Source: CSP1-1 sp035620615 (GTDB lineage Archaea; Thermoproteota; Nitrososphaeria; Nitrososphaerales; Nitrosopumilaceae). From it: a stretch of DNA of 64,000 bases. Both the position numbers and the translations under genes were made by a program. This document shows, piece after piece, positions 41,857 through 51,009 of this stretch. The number at the start of each line of letters is the position of its first letter. The first letter of the stretch is position 1. Below the pieces are notes generated by a model. That model had not been told where the DNA came from. It saw nothing but the letters and a program-made list of their open reading frames with translations, and made no database searches. Location of the stretch: contig DASPGM010000001.1 of the NCBI GenBank assembly GCA_035620615.1, positions 1 through 64,000 on the forward strand. Direction: 5' to 3'.

Positions 41857-42186
41857 ATGGATTCTGAAATAATAACAAATGCAATCCGTGAACCTACAGA
41901 ACACGCAGCGTCAGAAGTTATGAAAAATATTACACCAGATATTGTAAGTGGAATTATGCCTTCAATTTTTGGTTTTACAACCAATGCTACCCAAACCTCA
42001 GAAGTTGTTGCCGAGCAGACGTTAGATAAAATATTGACTGTGGTTGAAACTAAAGTTCTCGGAGAAGGGGTAGATTTTGTAATTGATAAATTTGGAGATA
42101 GAATAGTCGATATGCTAACTGGACAAACTATGTTAAGTATTTTTGAACGAGTGGCTATGATGATAGTGAGTGGTTCATCTAACTAA
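41857..42186 (+). CDS. Small protein of unknown function
   Basis: I use the ATG at 41857 (MDSEIITNAIREPTEH); a TTG one codon earlier is in frame. The 109 residues are mixed helical, with a Val/Ala-rich middle (SEVVAEQTLDKILTVVETKVLGEG) and an amphipathic end (MLSIFERVAMMIVSGSSN) but no clear membrane helix. There are no Cys and no known motif. It ends 30 bp from the convergent TFB gene. Confidence 0.5.
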   Translation: MDSEIITNAIREPTEHAASEVMKNITPDIVSGIMPSIFGFTTNATQTSEVVAEQTLDKILTVVETKVLGEGVDFVIDKFGDRIVDMLTGQTMLSIFERVAMMIVSGSSN

Positions 42187-42216
42187 AAATTTCATAAATT
42201 TTCTATTAGAAAAAAA

Positions 42217-43131
42217 TTAGAGATTAAGTAATTCCTTTAATCCCTTGTATCGATTTCTTATTGTTACCTCAGTTACATTAGCAGATTCAGCAATATCTCT
42301 TTGGGTTTTATCCTCACCATTTTTAACACAAGATAAATACAAAGCAGCAGCTGCCAATCCCATTGGATCTTTACCTGCAGAAATTTCGATTTCTTGAGCA
42401 CTTTTTAACACAGAAATTGCATAACGTTTTGTTTTTTCTGCGATACCAATTTTACTTGCGATTCTTGCTACACACTGAATAGAATCGGTAACAGGCATTT
42501 TAAGATCAAGTTCTTTTACAAGTAATCTATAACATCTTGCAATGTCTTTTCTTTTGATATTTGCTGCTATTTCTACATCTTTTAGATTTCTCGGAGTAGC
42601 TGTATCACGACATGCGGCATAGAGAGCTGCTGCCATTAAAGCAGAAATTGATCTTCCACGAACAAGACCTTTTTCTAATGCCTTCCTGTAAATATAAGCT
42701 GATTTTTCTATGACTGCATCAGATATTGCAAGTTTATCTTTTAATCGATTTAGCTCACTAAATGCCTGCCTAAAATTTCTGTCAACTGGTTCATGTACTT
42801 GACTCCTACTGTCCCAAGTTCTTAGTCTTTCAATAGTACTTTTCATTGAAGCGGTTAACGGCCTCCCGGCAGCATCTTTATTCATTGGATTGATGATAGT
42901 TGCTAATCCCATGTCATGCATTGTAAGTGAAGTAGGAGCACCAGCTCTAGCTCGGTCACCATGTTCGTCTTGAGTAAAAGAGCGCCATTCAGGACCAGAT
43001 TCTTGTAATTTTTCGGATAAAACAAAACCACATTTTGAGCAAAACATCTCTCCTGATTCGTTATCAGTAACCATTTTTCCCTTACCGCAACGTTGACATT
43101 TTTCTTTAGAATTTACAGCCTCTGTTACCAT
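42217..43131 (-). CDS. Transcription initiation factor B (TFB/TFIIB)
   Basis: The ATG at 43131 (MVTEAVNSKEKCQRCGKGK) gives 304 residues. The N-terminal zinc ribbon is CQRC...CSKC (about 12-40). The B-reader region (GPEWRSFTQDEHGDRARAGAPTSLTMHDMGLATII) is followed by two cyclin repeats, from about 105 and about 200, ending with the HTH-like DIAESANVTEVTIRNRYKGLKELL. TFB bridges TBP-bound TATA promoters and RNA polymerase. Thaumarchaea often have several TFBs, and this one looks complete. Confidence 0.96.
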   Translation of the reverse strand: MVTEAVNSKEKCQRCGKGKMVTDNESGEMFCSKCGFVLSEKLQESGPEWRSFTQDEHGDRARAGAPTSLTMHDMGLATIINPMNKDAAGRPLTASMKSTIERLRTWDSRSQVHEPVDRNFRQAFSELNRLKDKLAISDAVIEKSAYIYRKALEKGLVRGRSISALMAAALYAACRDTATPRNLKDVEIAANIKRKDIARCYRLLVKELDLKMPVTDSIQCVARIASKIGIAEKTKRYAISVLKSAQEIEISAGKDPMGLAAAALYLSCVKNGEDKTQRDIAESANVTEVTIRNRYKGLKELLNL

Positions 43132-43278
43132 AATCCCACCTATAGGAAAACATATCATAATTGGGTTTATGAATCAACAACCCAAGTCAGATGTAAATTT
43201 AGCCTCAAGGATAGCTAGCTATGAAAATTTTTGGGCAACATAGAAAAGCCCTCCTTGCTATAAAAAAGATGTAATCAG

Positions 43279-44226
43279 ATGAAACTCGAAATTCATGTCT
43301 ATTTATTAATTTCAATACTTTTGGTGTTTTATTTACCATTAGCAGAGGCAGAAACTATTAAACAAACAATGGAAGGAAGTTTGGATGTACAAATCATATA
43401 TCCTGAATCAGTAGTAATCGGAAGAACTTTTTCCGTTTCAATTTTATTAGAAAACAATGGATGGGAAGATAAGCAGAATATTTCATTGAGTATCTCAAAT
43501 CCTGATGGTACAATTATTCCAACTGAAAATAATGAGATGAAGATTGATAGATTATCAACTAAAGGTTCGTATGGAAGAACATTAGATTTTAAAATTTTAC
43601 CTGATGCAAGTATTGGTAAACATTTTCTAAATCTTTTATATTCTCAAGTTCTTGTAAAGAACAATGTTGAACCACAAAATCCTACTACAAATAATATAGC
43701 AATTCCAATTACAATAAAAAATCAACCCAAAGTAATTATCCATACCATTACGCCTGAAGCAATATTCCCAAATGCAGAATTTCCATTTGAGATTGAAATT
43801 ATTTCTCAGGATATTGATATAACAAAACTTACTGTACAAATAATACCACCAGAGAGTATTGAATTTCTGGGAGAGGTCACTCATTCTTTTTCAACAGTTC
43901 AAAAAAATATTCCAATTTCAATAATATCTCAGATAAAAACTCCCCAGCAAGAATTGGCTACAGAACATAAAATCCCTTTTGAGGTAATAGCTTCCTATAC
44001 TGATGATATTGGAAATGAAAAAATTGATTCTGAAACTGTTCAACTAGTTTTACGCCCAAGAACATTAATGGAAATAACAACTGATGGTGGAATTTGGATT
44101 GGTGATTTCTTTATAGCTCCTTATGTTAGTATTGGGACAATAATCGCAATACCAGCTGGTACGCTTTTTTCTTTAGCTATAAAAAGAAGTATGAAAAAGA
44201 AGAAGAAAATACTTAGAAAAAAATGA
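43279..44226 (+). CDS. Exported protein with Ig-like repeats and C-terminal anchor
   Basis: The 315 residues have a signal peptide (2-26, ending AEAE), repeated beta-sandwich units (SLDVQIIYPESVVIGRTFSVSILLENNG and, in the second half, FPFEIEIISQDIDITKLTVQIIPP) and a C-terminal helix (about 280-300) before a tail of many Lys (KRSMKKKKKILRKK). The first part resembles NEW3/CARDB-like adhesive domains. It lies 6 bp before the 520-residue NNAGWW protein, so the two form a surface-protein pair. Confidence 0.65.
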   Translation: MKLEIHVYLLISILLVFYLPLAEAETIKQTMEGSLDVQIIYPESVVIGRTFSVSILLENNGWEDKQNISLSISNPDGTIIPTENNEMKIDRLSTKGSYGRTLDFKILPDASIGKHFLNLLYSQVLVKNNVEPQNPTTNNIAIPITIKNQPKVIIHTITPEAIFPNAEFPFEIEIISQDIDITKLTVQIIPPESIEFLGEVTHSFSTVQKNIPISIISQIKTPQQELATEHKIPFEVIASYTDDIGNEKIDSETVQLVLRPRTLMEITTDGGIWIGDFFIAPYVSIGTIIAIPAGTLFSLAIKRSMKKKKKILRKK

Positions 44227-44232
44227 TTTGAT

Positions 44233-45795
44233 ATGTTAATTCGAAAAAAAATATTTGGATTTTTAATTATTATGATAATTTTTCCATTCATCATGGCAGA
44301 TTCATTTGGTCATGGTGTAGGCTTTGAGGTTTTACCACCCGTTAAGCTAGGAGACAGAATGGTTTCTTTAGAGGTCACATCCTCACAATATCAAAATCCA
44401 GATAGTCCTGATAGAGAGATAATCTTCTCTTTATTGGATATAAAAACAGGAATTATTCTAAAAGATGTTACTTACAATATAGAGGCTAAAAAGAAAGATC
44501 AAATCCTTTTTGATGAAACCTTTAAGACTACTGATGGAATATTGGTGATGGATTTTTTACATAGCGATTCAGAAAAAATTTCATTAAAGCATGAAAATAA
44601 AGCTAGTTTTTTTGATTCCCTAATAGGTTCAAAGAAAAATGTTGTAGAGGTAACAGGAAAACCATTCAATACTGGAGGATTATACAAGTTTAAAGTTTTA
44701 ATTACAACAGCAGATTCATTTTTTAAACCATTAGAAATTCCTATTGAATATAATGTAGGTTTATCGATTCCCCAGAGAAATTTTTACAATGTAAATGATC
44801 CCAATTTTGGCTCTCAACAACTTAGTGTTGTTACATATTATGATGAAATTGAGGATTTTCAATATAATCCGGCCACTAAATCTATAACCTTTTCAATGCC
44901 ATTTGAATGGACCAAGGAAAATGTCAACCAGACATCAATTTTACATGAAGAGTTGACCATCCCAAAAACTTTTGGAGATCTGATGGTTTCAGAATTTTCT
45001 ATAAAAATCAATGATGAAGAAGTTCCACAAAGAGTAATTACCATTGATGGTTTCTCAGAAGTTCAACGAATTATTCACATAGTTCTAAATCAAAATGACT
45101 TACTTGAATTATACAAAAAACAAAAAGAAGGCTATAATCGAATGAATTTTTCTTTAAAACCACAAAGTGAGAACTTACCATTAAGCACAGTAACAGGAAA
45201 CGGTCAATTTAGAATCATTTTAGATTGGGAACCAAAAATGGTCAGCCCCGGCTCAAAAATAATTTTTTATTTTGATATCATGGATGTCTTTTTGAAGGAT
45301 AGACCAGTGTCAGTTAGTTATGATCTTTCTGTTCTTCATGAAGACAAAATCATATTTACTCAAACTGGAATTAGTACCAGTTCTAAAAATGAGCATAATA
45401 TAGCTGAGTTTGTAATTCCAAATGATGTCAAAGGAGTAATTTCTGTACAATTTAATAATTTAGACGGGAACAGTCTTGCCAGGGTCGGTCTACCAATTGT
45501 TGTAGATAGAATAGAAATTTCTGAAATTAAGATTCCTGAATGGGTTAGAAATAATGCTGGTTGGTGGTCATCAAGACTTATTGAAGATAACGACTTTGCT
45601 TTAGGAATTGAATTTATGATTAAAGAAGGAATTATTACGATTCCTTCGATGTATGATAGAGATTATTTAGAAAATTCGATAATTCCTGATTGGGTTAGAA
45701 ATAATGCTGGTTGGTGGTCAGAAGGATTAATTTCAGATAAAGAGTTTGCAAATGGATTACAATATCTTATTTCAAATGGAATAATTTCCGTTTGA
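44233..45795 (+). CDS. Secreted protein with two C-terminal NNAGWW repeats
   Basis: The 520 residues begin with a signal peptide (9-25, FLIIMIIFPFIMADSFG). An extended beta-rich region follows with GHGVGFEVLPPVKLGDRMVSLEV near the start. The end consists of two modules, PEWVRNNAGWWSSRLIEDNDF and PDWVRNNAGWWSEGLISDKEF, each closing with a hydrophobic strand (IEFMIKEGIITI and LQYLISNGIISV). The same module ends PstS at 22691. No enzyme motif is visible. The protein is probably retained at the surface through these modules. Confidence 0.75.
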   Translation: MLIRKKIFGFLIIMIIFPFIMADSFGHGVGFEVLPPVKLGDRMVSLEVTSSQYQNPDSPDREIIFSLLDIKTGIILKDVTYNIEAKKKDQILFDETFKTTDGILVMDFLHSDSEKISLKHENKASFFDSLIGSKKNVVEVTGKPFNTGGLYKFKVLITTADSFFKPLEIPIEYNVGLSIPQRNFYNVNDPNFGSQQLSVVTYYDEIEDFQYNPATKSITFSMPFEWTKENVNQTSILHEELTIPKTFGDLMVSEFSIKINDEEVPQRVITIDGFSEVQRIIHIVLNQNDLLELYKKQKEGYNRMNFSLKPQSENLPLSTVTGNGQFRIILDWEPKMVSPGSKIIFYFDIMDVFLKDRPVSVSYDLSVLHEDKIIFTQTGISTSSKNEHNIAEFVIPNDVKGVISVQFNNLDGNSLARVGLPIVVDRIEISEIKIPEWVRNNAGWWSSRLIEDNDFALGIEFMIKEGIITIPSMYDRDYLENSIIPDWVRNNAGWWSEGLISDKEFANGLQYLISNGIISV

Positions 45796-45807
45796 CATTT
45801 TTTATTA

Positions 45808-46443
45808 TTATCTTTTCGTTTTAAAGAGTGCAATTGATGCAATGATTGTGCCAACAGTTCCTAATGTAATTCCAGCATAACCCAAGGCGGCTGCTTGATT
45901 GGATTCGTTTAATCTATTGACAGATTCTTTCAAGTCACTAATATCACCAACAATTGAAGTGTGTGCAGCAATAATTTGTTTAAGTGTGACATCAGATTGT
46001 TCTGGAAATTCAATATATCCTCGTTCATCCACCTTAGGAGGATGCATTGAGATACTTACATTCGTATCTTTAATAGTGCCTAATAGATTTGCTTGATAAT
46101 ATCCGGAAACTGTCGGAACAACAAATGCATAATATTTCCCTGGAATATTATGATCCGAATTAAGTGGTAGGATAATTTTTTTTTCTTCAAAAACTAATTC
46201 TATTTTCAGAAATTTTTCTAATCCCGTAATACCATCTTTGAAGTTTTGTTCTTCTACAGGTATATTTGGATCAAAAGAACTAACATACAGTTCTATACCA
46301 TTTGTTTGGCCAGAAACTACTGGCTCACTCATCCATCCTATTTCTAATCTATATTCTCCAACAGAATCTACAGTATGGGCATTTGCTCCTACAAGAAATC
46401 CTGGAAGAAGTAAGCATGCAAGTAGAAAAAACAAACGTTTCAT
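45808..46443 (-). CDS. Exported protein with C-terminal anchor
   Basis: The 211 residues have a signal peptide (3-20, RLFFLLACLLLPGFLVG), a beta-sandwich with GEYRLEIGWMSEPVVSGQTNGIELYV and GKYYAFVVPTVSGYYQANLLGTI, a helical spacer (LKESVNRLNESNQAA) and a C-terminal helix (about 187-205) ending KTKR. The fold may be of the CopC/YtkA-like type, but no metal-binding residues are obvious. It converges on the NNAGWW protein (12 bp apart). Confidence 0.65.
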   Translation of the reverse strand: MKRLFFLLACLLLPGFLVGANAHTVDSVGEYRLEIGWMSEPVVSGQTNGIELYVSSFDPNIPVEEQNFKDGITGLEKFLKIELVFEEKKIILPLNSDHNIPGKYYAFVVPTVSGYYQANLLGTIKDTNVSISMHPPKVDERGYIEFPEQSDVTLKQIIAAHTSIVGDISDLKESVNRLNESNQAAALGYAGITLGTVGTIIASIALFKTKR

Positions 46444-46560
46444 AAAGACAAAAAACAGTAGAATGCATTAAAAATGTTGTAGTTTATTATCAATAATGAA
46501 TAAAAAATTATGAATGTCTCTCGTCTCAAAATTTAAGAGTCGCCCTTTTCTCGATGAATT

Positions 46561-47439
46561 GTGAAAAAAATTACAGTTATTGGCGGTACTGCCTCTGAAA
46601 TCTTGGCAAAAAAAATTGCAAAAAAGCTAAATGCTCTTTATTTAAAATCAAATTTACGAGTTTTCCCAGATGGTGAAGGGAAAATTACATTAAATGGAAA
46701 ACCAAAAAAAGGACAAATCATAGTTGTTCAATCCACCTATCCTCCGGTAGATTCGCATTTAATCCAGACATTATCATTAATTTCAAAAGCAAGGCAATAT
46801 TCTTCAAATATCATAGCAGTAATTCCATATTTTGGATATGCAAGACAAGATAGAGAATTTCTAGATGGAGAAATAGTAACTATGGAAGTTATTGCAAAAT
46901 TATTCAAAAGTTTAGGCGTATCAAAAGTAATAGTGATAGACATGCATAGTAAAATTGCGTTAAATCATTTTAAAATTCCTTCAAAGGAGATATCTGCAGT
47001 ACCTCTACTAGTTAATTATTTCAAAAAAATAAGATTAAAGGAACCACTGATTGTTTCACCAGATCATGGAGGAGCTTTACGTGTTAAAGAATTTGCAAAA
47101 CGATTTGGAACAAATTATGTTGTTTTAAATAAACACCGAAATAGAAAAACGGGAAAAGTTCAGATAAAATCTACTAATCTTAATGAAGTAAAAGGGAGAG
47201 ATTTGATTATTGTTGATGACATGATTAGTACTGGAGGAAGTATTATCAAAGCAACAGAGTTTCTAAAAAAACAAAAATGCAATAGAGTTTTTGTTGCATG
47301 TACACATGCTTTACTAAGAGAAGATGCAGAGAAGAAAATAAAAAGATCTGGAGTATCAAAAATTGTAAGCACAAATACTATTCCTGGAAATACAGCATTA
47401 GTTGATGTTTCTGGTATAATTGCAAAAGCAATTGTATAA
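46561..47439 (+). CDS. prs: Ribose-phosphate pyrophosphokinase
   Basis: The 292-residue protein starts at GTG (46561). It has VIPYFGYARQDREFLDGE, SPDHGGALRVKEFAKRFG and the PRPP-binding loop LIIVDDMISTGGSIIKATEFL. The enzyme makes PRPP from ribose 5-phosphate and ATP for nucleotide, histidine and tryptophan synthesis. It lies 19 bp upstream of rnz on the same strand. Confidence 0.95.
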   Translation: MKKITVIGGTASEILAKKIAKKLNALYLKSNLRVFPDGEGKITLNGKPKKGQIIVVQSTYPPVDSHLIQTLSLISKARQYSSNIIAVIPYFGYARQDREFLDGEIVTMEVIAKLFKSLGVSKVIVIDMHSKIALNHFKIPSKEISAVPLLVNYFKKIRLKEPLIVSPDHGGALRVKEFAKRFGTNYVVLNKHRNRKTGKVQIKSTNLNEVKGRDLIIVDDMISTGGSIIKATEFLKKQKCNRVFVACTHALLREDAEKKIKRSGVSKIVSTNTIPGNTALVDVSGIIAKAIV

Positions 47440-47458
47440 GGGATGTTTGAATAATATT

Positions 47459-48358
47459 ATGAAACTAGTTTTTTTAGGAACATCTGGAGCACAACCCACA
47501 CAAGAACGTGGTTTAACATGTATTTGTTTAGAGAAAGATGGAGAGATCCTAATGTTTGATGCTGGAGAAGGTGCACAAATTTCTTATCTAAAATCTGGAT
47601 TAGGTTGGAATAAAAAAATGAAGATCTTTGTCACACATTTACATGGTGATCACTGCATTGGGATTCTTGGATTATTACAGACCATGACACTACAAAATAG
47701 AAAAGAAACAATGGAAATTTATGGTCCTGACGGAATTGAAGAATTTATAGTCACCAACATTAAGGTATTAAATTTTGGATTATCATTTCCAGTAATAATA
47801 ACTACAATAAGAGAAGGGATTGTAGTAAATGAAAAAACATACAATGTAAATTGTTGTGAAGCAGATCATTCTATCAAATCTTATTCATTTTTGTTTCAGG
47901 AAAAAGACAAACCTGGGAGATTTTTTCCTGAAAAAGCAAAAGAACTTGGAGTTAAAGAAGGAGAGTTATGGCATAAACTTCAATCAGGACAAGAAATTCA
48001 AGTTGGGGATAGAACTGTAAAATCATCTGATGTAATGGGAGAAAAAAGACCAGGTAAGCGGATAGGAATATCTGGAGATACAAGACCAACGAAAAAGCTT
48101 GAAGAGTTTTTTAAAAAATGTGATTACATGAGTTTTGATTCAACTTTTTCCCATGATCTAATTGAAAAGGCAATTGAAACTCATCATTCTACAGCAAAGG
48201 AAGCTGCTGAACTGGCTAAAAAAGCAAATGTATCTAATCTTATTTTAACTCATTTTTCTGCTAGATACACAAATGTATCTGTTCTAATAGAAGAGGCTAA
48301 AACAATTCATAATTCAGTAATTGCAGCAAAAGATCTTTTAGAAATAGAAATAAACTAA
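47459..48358 (+). CDS. rnz: Ribonuclease Z (tRNA 3' processing)
   Basis: The ATG at 47459 (MKLVFLGTSGAQPTQERG) gives 299 residues; a TTG within prs is in frame but unlikely. The metallo-beta-lactamase motif is FVTHLHGDHCIGILGLLQ, with further ligands in EADHSI, SGDTRP and LTHFSARY. It cleaves the 3' trailer of pre-tRNAs before CCA addition, which fits the tRNA-Pro gene here lacking an encoded CCA and the cca gene at 51006. Confidence 0.95.
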   Translation: MKLVFLGTSGAQPTQERGLTCICLEKDGEILMFDAGEGAQISYLKSGLGWNKKMKIFVTHLHGDHCIGILGLLQTMTLQNRKETMEIYGPDGIEEFIVTNIKVLNFGLSFPVIITTIREGIVVNEKTYNVNCCEADHSIKSYSFLFQEKDKPGRFFPEKAKELGVKEGELWHKLQSGQEIQVGDRTVKSSDVMGEKRPGKRIGISGDTRPTKKLEEFFKKCDYMSFDSTFSHDLIEKAIETHHSTAKEAAELAKKANVSNLILTHFSARYTNVSVLIEEAKTIHNSVIAAKDLLEIEIN

Positions 48359-48366
48359 ACATTAAG

Positions 48367-49095
48367 TTGTATGAATCAATAGCTAATTCATTAAGAGATG
48401 CAAAAAAAATAGTTTTTGTAACTGGAGCAGGAATTTCCCAAGAAAGTGGAATTCCAACTTTTCGTGGGAAAGATGGATTGTGGAGAAAACATGATGCTAT
48501 GCAGCTTGCTACAATAGATGCATTTTATAAAAATCCAAAATTGGTATGGGAATGGTATCAAGAAAGAAGAAATAATATTTTTAACGCAAAACCTAACCCA
48601 GGTCATTTTGCCATAGCAAATCTTGAAAAATATAAAAGAATTATTGTTCTTACTCAAAATATAGATGGATTACATCAGAGGGCTGGGAGTTCTGATGTTC
48701 TTGAACTTCATGGAAGTATAATTAGATTAAAGTGCATAAAGTGTGATTTTAAAGATGAGATTCGATCTAGTTTTCATGATCTGCCTCCCAAATGTAGCAA
48801 ATGCAACAACATTTTACGTCCAGATGTTGTCTGGTTTGGAGAAGCCTTACCTCAGGAGGTATGGTCAAGAGCAATAATCGAGGCAAATACTTGTGATGTG
48901 ATGGTTATTACTGGAACTTCACTTGTAGTATCTCCAGCAAATACACTGCCAATATATGCTAAACAAAATAATGCCATACTTGTTGAGATTAATCCTGAAC
49001 AAACAACAATGTCAAGGGATACAGATCTTTCTATAAGAAAAACATCAGCAAATGCATTAACTAGCCTTTTAGAGTTTTTTTCTAATTTATCTTAG
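48367..49095 (+). CDS. Sir2-family NAD-dependent deacylase
   Basis: The 242-residue protein starts at TTG (48367); the nearby ATG is out of frame. It has VTGAGISQESGIPTFRGKDGLW, TQNIDGLHQRAG, the catalytic His in LELHGSI, the zinc site CIKC...CSKC, and ITGTSLVVSPANTLP. Sirtuins remove acyl groups from lysine using NAD; archaeal targets include Alba. It lies 8 bp after rnz in the same operon. Confidence 0.95.
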   Translation: MYESIANSLRDAKKIVFVTGAGISQESGIPTFRGKDGLWRKHDAMQLATIDAFYKNPKLVWEWYQERRNNIFNAKPNPGHFAIANLEKYKRIIVLTQNIDGLHQRAGSSDVLELHGSIIRLKCIKCDFKDEIRSSFHDLPPKCSKCNNILRPDVVWFGEALPQEVWSRAIIEANTCDVMVITGTSLVVSPANTLPIYAKQNNAILVEINPEQTTMSRDTDLSIRKTSANALTSLLEFFSNLS

Positions 49096-49344
49096 TTAGG
49101 TTTTGCCAAACGGATTGTTGATTTTATCTTTAATTTTTGTATCTGCTTTGTTGTAGATTTCTCCTAGAGTATCTTGTACATCTTCTATGGTTTCACTTAT
49201 TTTATCATCTTTAAGATCCATAAAATTTTGTTCGGTTTTTTCTTGTATAGTCAAACCTTTAGAAAACTGAATTGTTTCCTCAGGATAAATTAATACAATT
49301 CCAGCAACAAGTATAACTGCAATTATTAATATTTTGATGAACAA
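49096..49344 (-). CDS. Small membrane-anchored protein
   Basis: The 82-residue protein starts at TTG (49344). It has one N-terminal helix (4-19, KILIIAVILVAGIVLI) and a charged, helical external tail with Lys/Glu/Asp pairs and no Cys. The function is unknown. It abuts the sirtuin stop on the opposite strand. Confidence 0.55.
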   Translation of the reverse strand: MFIKILIIAVILVAGIVLIYPEETIQFSKGLTIQEKTEQNFMDLKDDKISETIEDVQDTLGEIYNKADTKIKDKINNPFGKT

Positions 49345-49430
49345 GTTCTATTCCTTTCAAGTTTAATTAAAAAATGGATTTTTGATTTTAAGAGTAAAAA
49401 AAAGTGATGTAATTAAAGGAATTTTTCAAA

Positions 49431-49844
49431 TCAAATTAAACTATGTTCACGATTAGAAATTAGCCATTCTACTACTTCCTGAATGTTTTTTGATTTAAGA
49501 ACCACCTTAATTGGTCCTAAAGGGGATTCTTCAGATTCGCTACAAAGTGCTATAGAATTAACAAAAGCAGCTTGTTTGTTTAGATAAAACCAACTTGATT
49601 CATCAGTCATATTTTGGTTTAATTGACGGCGATAAACATTTCTGCTATGATGTGAATTAATCGCTTCATAGATCTTTTGTAAAGATTCAATAGTTGAGGA
49701 AGTAGCTCGAATGTTTTCGTTATTTATTTTGACGTTTACATCAGGTAATATGTTGGTTAGAGCCTGTTCTACTTTTTTTGGATCCTCAGATGGATTAATT
49801 GAACAATATGCATCAATTGAACAAGATACATTAGGTTTTTTCAT
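49431..49844 (-). CDS. UPF0201-family RNA-binding-like protein
   Basis: The 137 residues match the small archaeal UPF0201 family: SIDAYCSINPSEDPKKVEQALTNILPDV at the start, an internal LQKIYEAINSHHSRNVYRRQL, and FYLNKQAAFVNSIALC at the end of the core. The family is predicted to bind RNA or nucleotides; its function is unproven. Its ATG overlaps the stop of the UPF0200 kinase gene by 4 bp, and this pair is found together in several archaea. Confidence 0.8.
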   Translation of the reverse strand: MKKPNVSCSIDAYCSINPSEDPKKVEQALTNILPDVNVKINNENIRATSSTIESLQKIYEAINSHHSRNVYRRQLNQNMTDESSWFYLNKQAAFVNSIALCSESEESPLGPIKVVLKSKNIQEVVEWLISNREHSLI

Positions 49845-50392
49845 TTATTTTTCCAACCAAGTATTATTTTATAGGCATATTCAATTAATTCGTCAATAGA
49901 TAAATTGTTATTTGAAATACTTTCATCAGCTAAAGCAATGGGTGCACTAATACCTACTTTAATTTCTCTACTATCACGTTCATTAAAGTTTTCTCTATTT
50001 TGTGGATCATCGGAACGTCCCCTATCACTTAAAAAATTATACCGAGTATCAGTTGATGCATGAACAGAAAGAAGTTTTACAGTGCCAATTTTTCGTAGAA
50101 TATTAATTTCTTCATTTGATCTTACGCCATCAATAACAATAACATTTGAATTTGAATTTTTTATTTTATCTAGAATTAATTCGGCAATAGCCCCTGGGCC
50201 ATTTTTTTCTCGTAGCTCAAGCATTAATTTACCCAAGTTCTCCCCAGTTGGTTCAAGATTTCTTTTTCTAGCTTCCTCTCTAACAGCATCACCCATATTG
50301 ATAATTTCAAAATCTTTTGATTTCAAACCATTTGCAATAGTAGATTTACCAGCACCTGGCATTCCAGTAAGACAAACAATTAGTTTAGACAA
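49841..50392 (-). CDS. UPF0200 P-loop kinase (dephospho-CoA/adenylate kinase-like)
   Basis: The 183-residue protein starts at TTG (50392). It has Walker A GMPGAGKSTIANGL, NMGDAVREEARKRNLEPTGENLGKLMLELREKNGPGAIAELI (the characteristic UPF0200 segment), IVIDGVRSNEEI and RDSREIKVGISAPIALADE. The family is related to dephospho-CoA and nucleoside kinases, and the archaeal substrate is not settled. It is coupled to the UPF0201 gene. Confidence 0.82.
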   Translation of the reverse strand: MSKLIVCLTGMPGAGKSTIANGLKSKDFEIINMGDAVREEARKRNLEPTGENLGKLMLELREKNGPGAIAELILDKIKNSNSNVIVIDGVRSNEEINILRKIGTVKLLSVHASTDTRYNFLSDRGRSDDPQNRENFNERDSREIKVGISAPIALADESISNNNLSIDELIEYAYKIILGWKNK

Positions 50393-50466
50393 GTTGTATA
50401 ATACCTACATAACTTGTCTATGAAGCTACCGGAAATCATTATAAACATAAGCTCAAAAAACTTTTG

Positions 50467-51009
50467 ATGCGAACTTTTGTAGCTTTAGAAATTGACAGTA
50501 ATGAAGTATTGGAGTCGATAGGGAGAATTCAATCTGAACTTAAAATTAAAGCAAAACCAATCTCAAGTAAAAATATTCATTTTACATTGTTTTTTCTTGG
50601 AGAAATTTCTGATTCTATATCTAAAAAAGTTCAAGAAGCATTGGGCTCTATTGAATTCCAACCGTTTGAAGTTTCTATTATAGGAGTAGGAGCATTTCCC
50701 AAACCAAGTATTCCTAGAATAATATGGGTAGGTACAGATAATGAGGGAGGAAAAAAGATTACAAACCTTGCTTTAGTTGTGGAAGAGAAACTATCCATTT
50801 TTGGATTTCAAAAAGATAAACCATTCAAACCACATGCTACAATCTTTAGAGTTAAAAACAGGATTGAGAACATCTCAGATGAATTGAAAAAATTAGAGAC
50901 CTATTCATTTGGAATTCAAAAAATATCTGAGATTAAATTCAAGAAAAGTGTTCTAACCTCTGATGGACCATTATATTCAGATTTACAGGTGGTTAAAGCA
51001 AAGGAATGA
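50467..51009 (+). CDS. thpR: RNA 2',3'-cyclic phosphodiesterase
   Basis: The ATG at 50467 gives 180 residues; a TTG one codon earlier is in frame. The two HxT motifs of the 2H family are HFTLFFLG (about 41) and HATIFRVK (about 120). This enzyme (formerly 2'-5' RNA ligase) opens cyclic phosphates on RNA ends. It overlaps cca by 4 bp (ATGA), so it probably acts in RNA-end processing with it. Confidence 0.93.
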   Translation: MRTFVALEIDSNEVLESIGRIQSELKIKAKPISSKNIHFTLFFLGEISDSISKKVQEALGSIEFQPFEVSIIGVGAFPKPSIPRIIWVGTDNEGGKKITNLALVVEEKLSIFGFQKDKPFKPHATIFRVKNRIENISDELKKLETYSFGIQKISEIKFKKSVLTSDGPLYSDLQVVKAKE

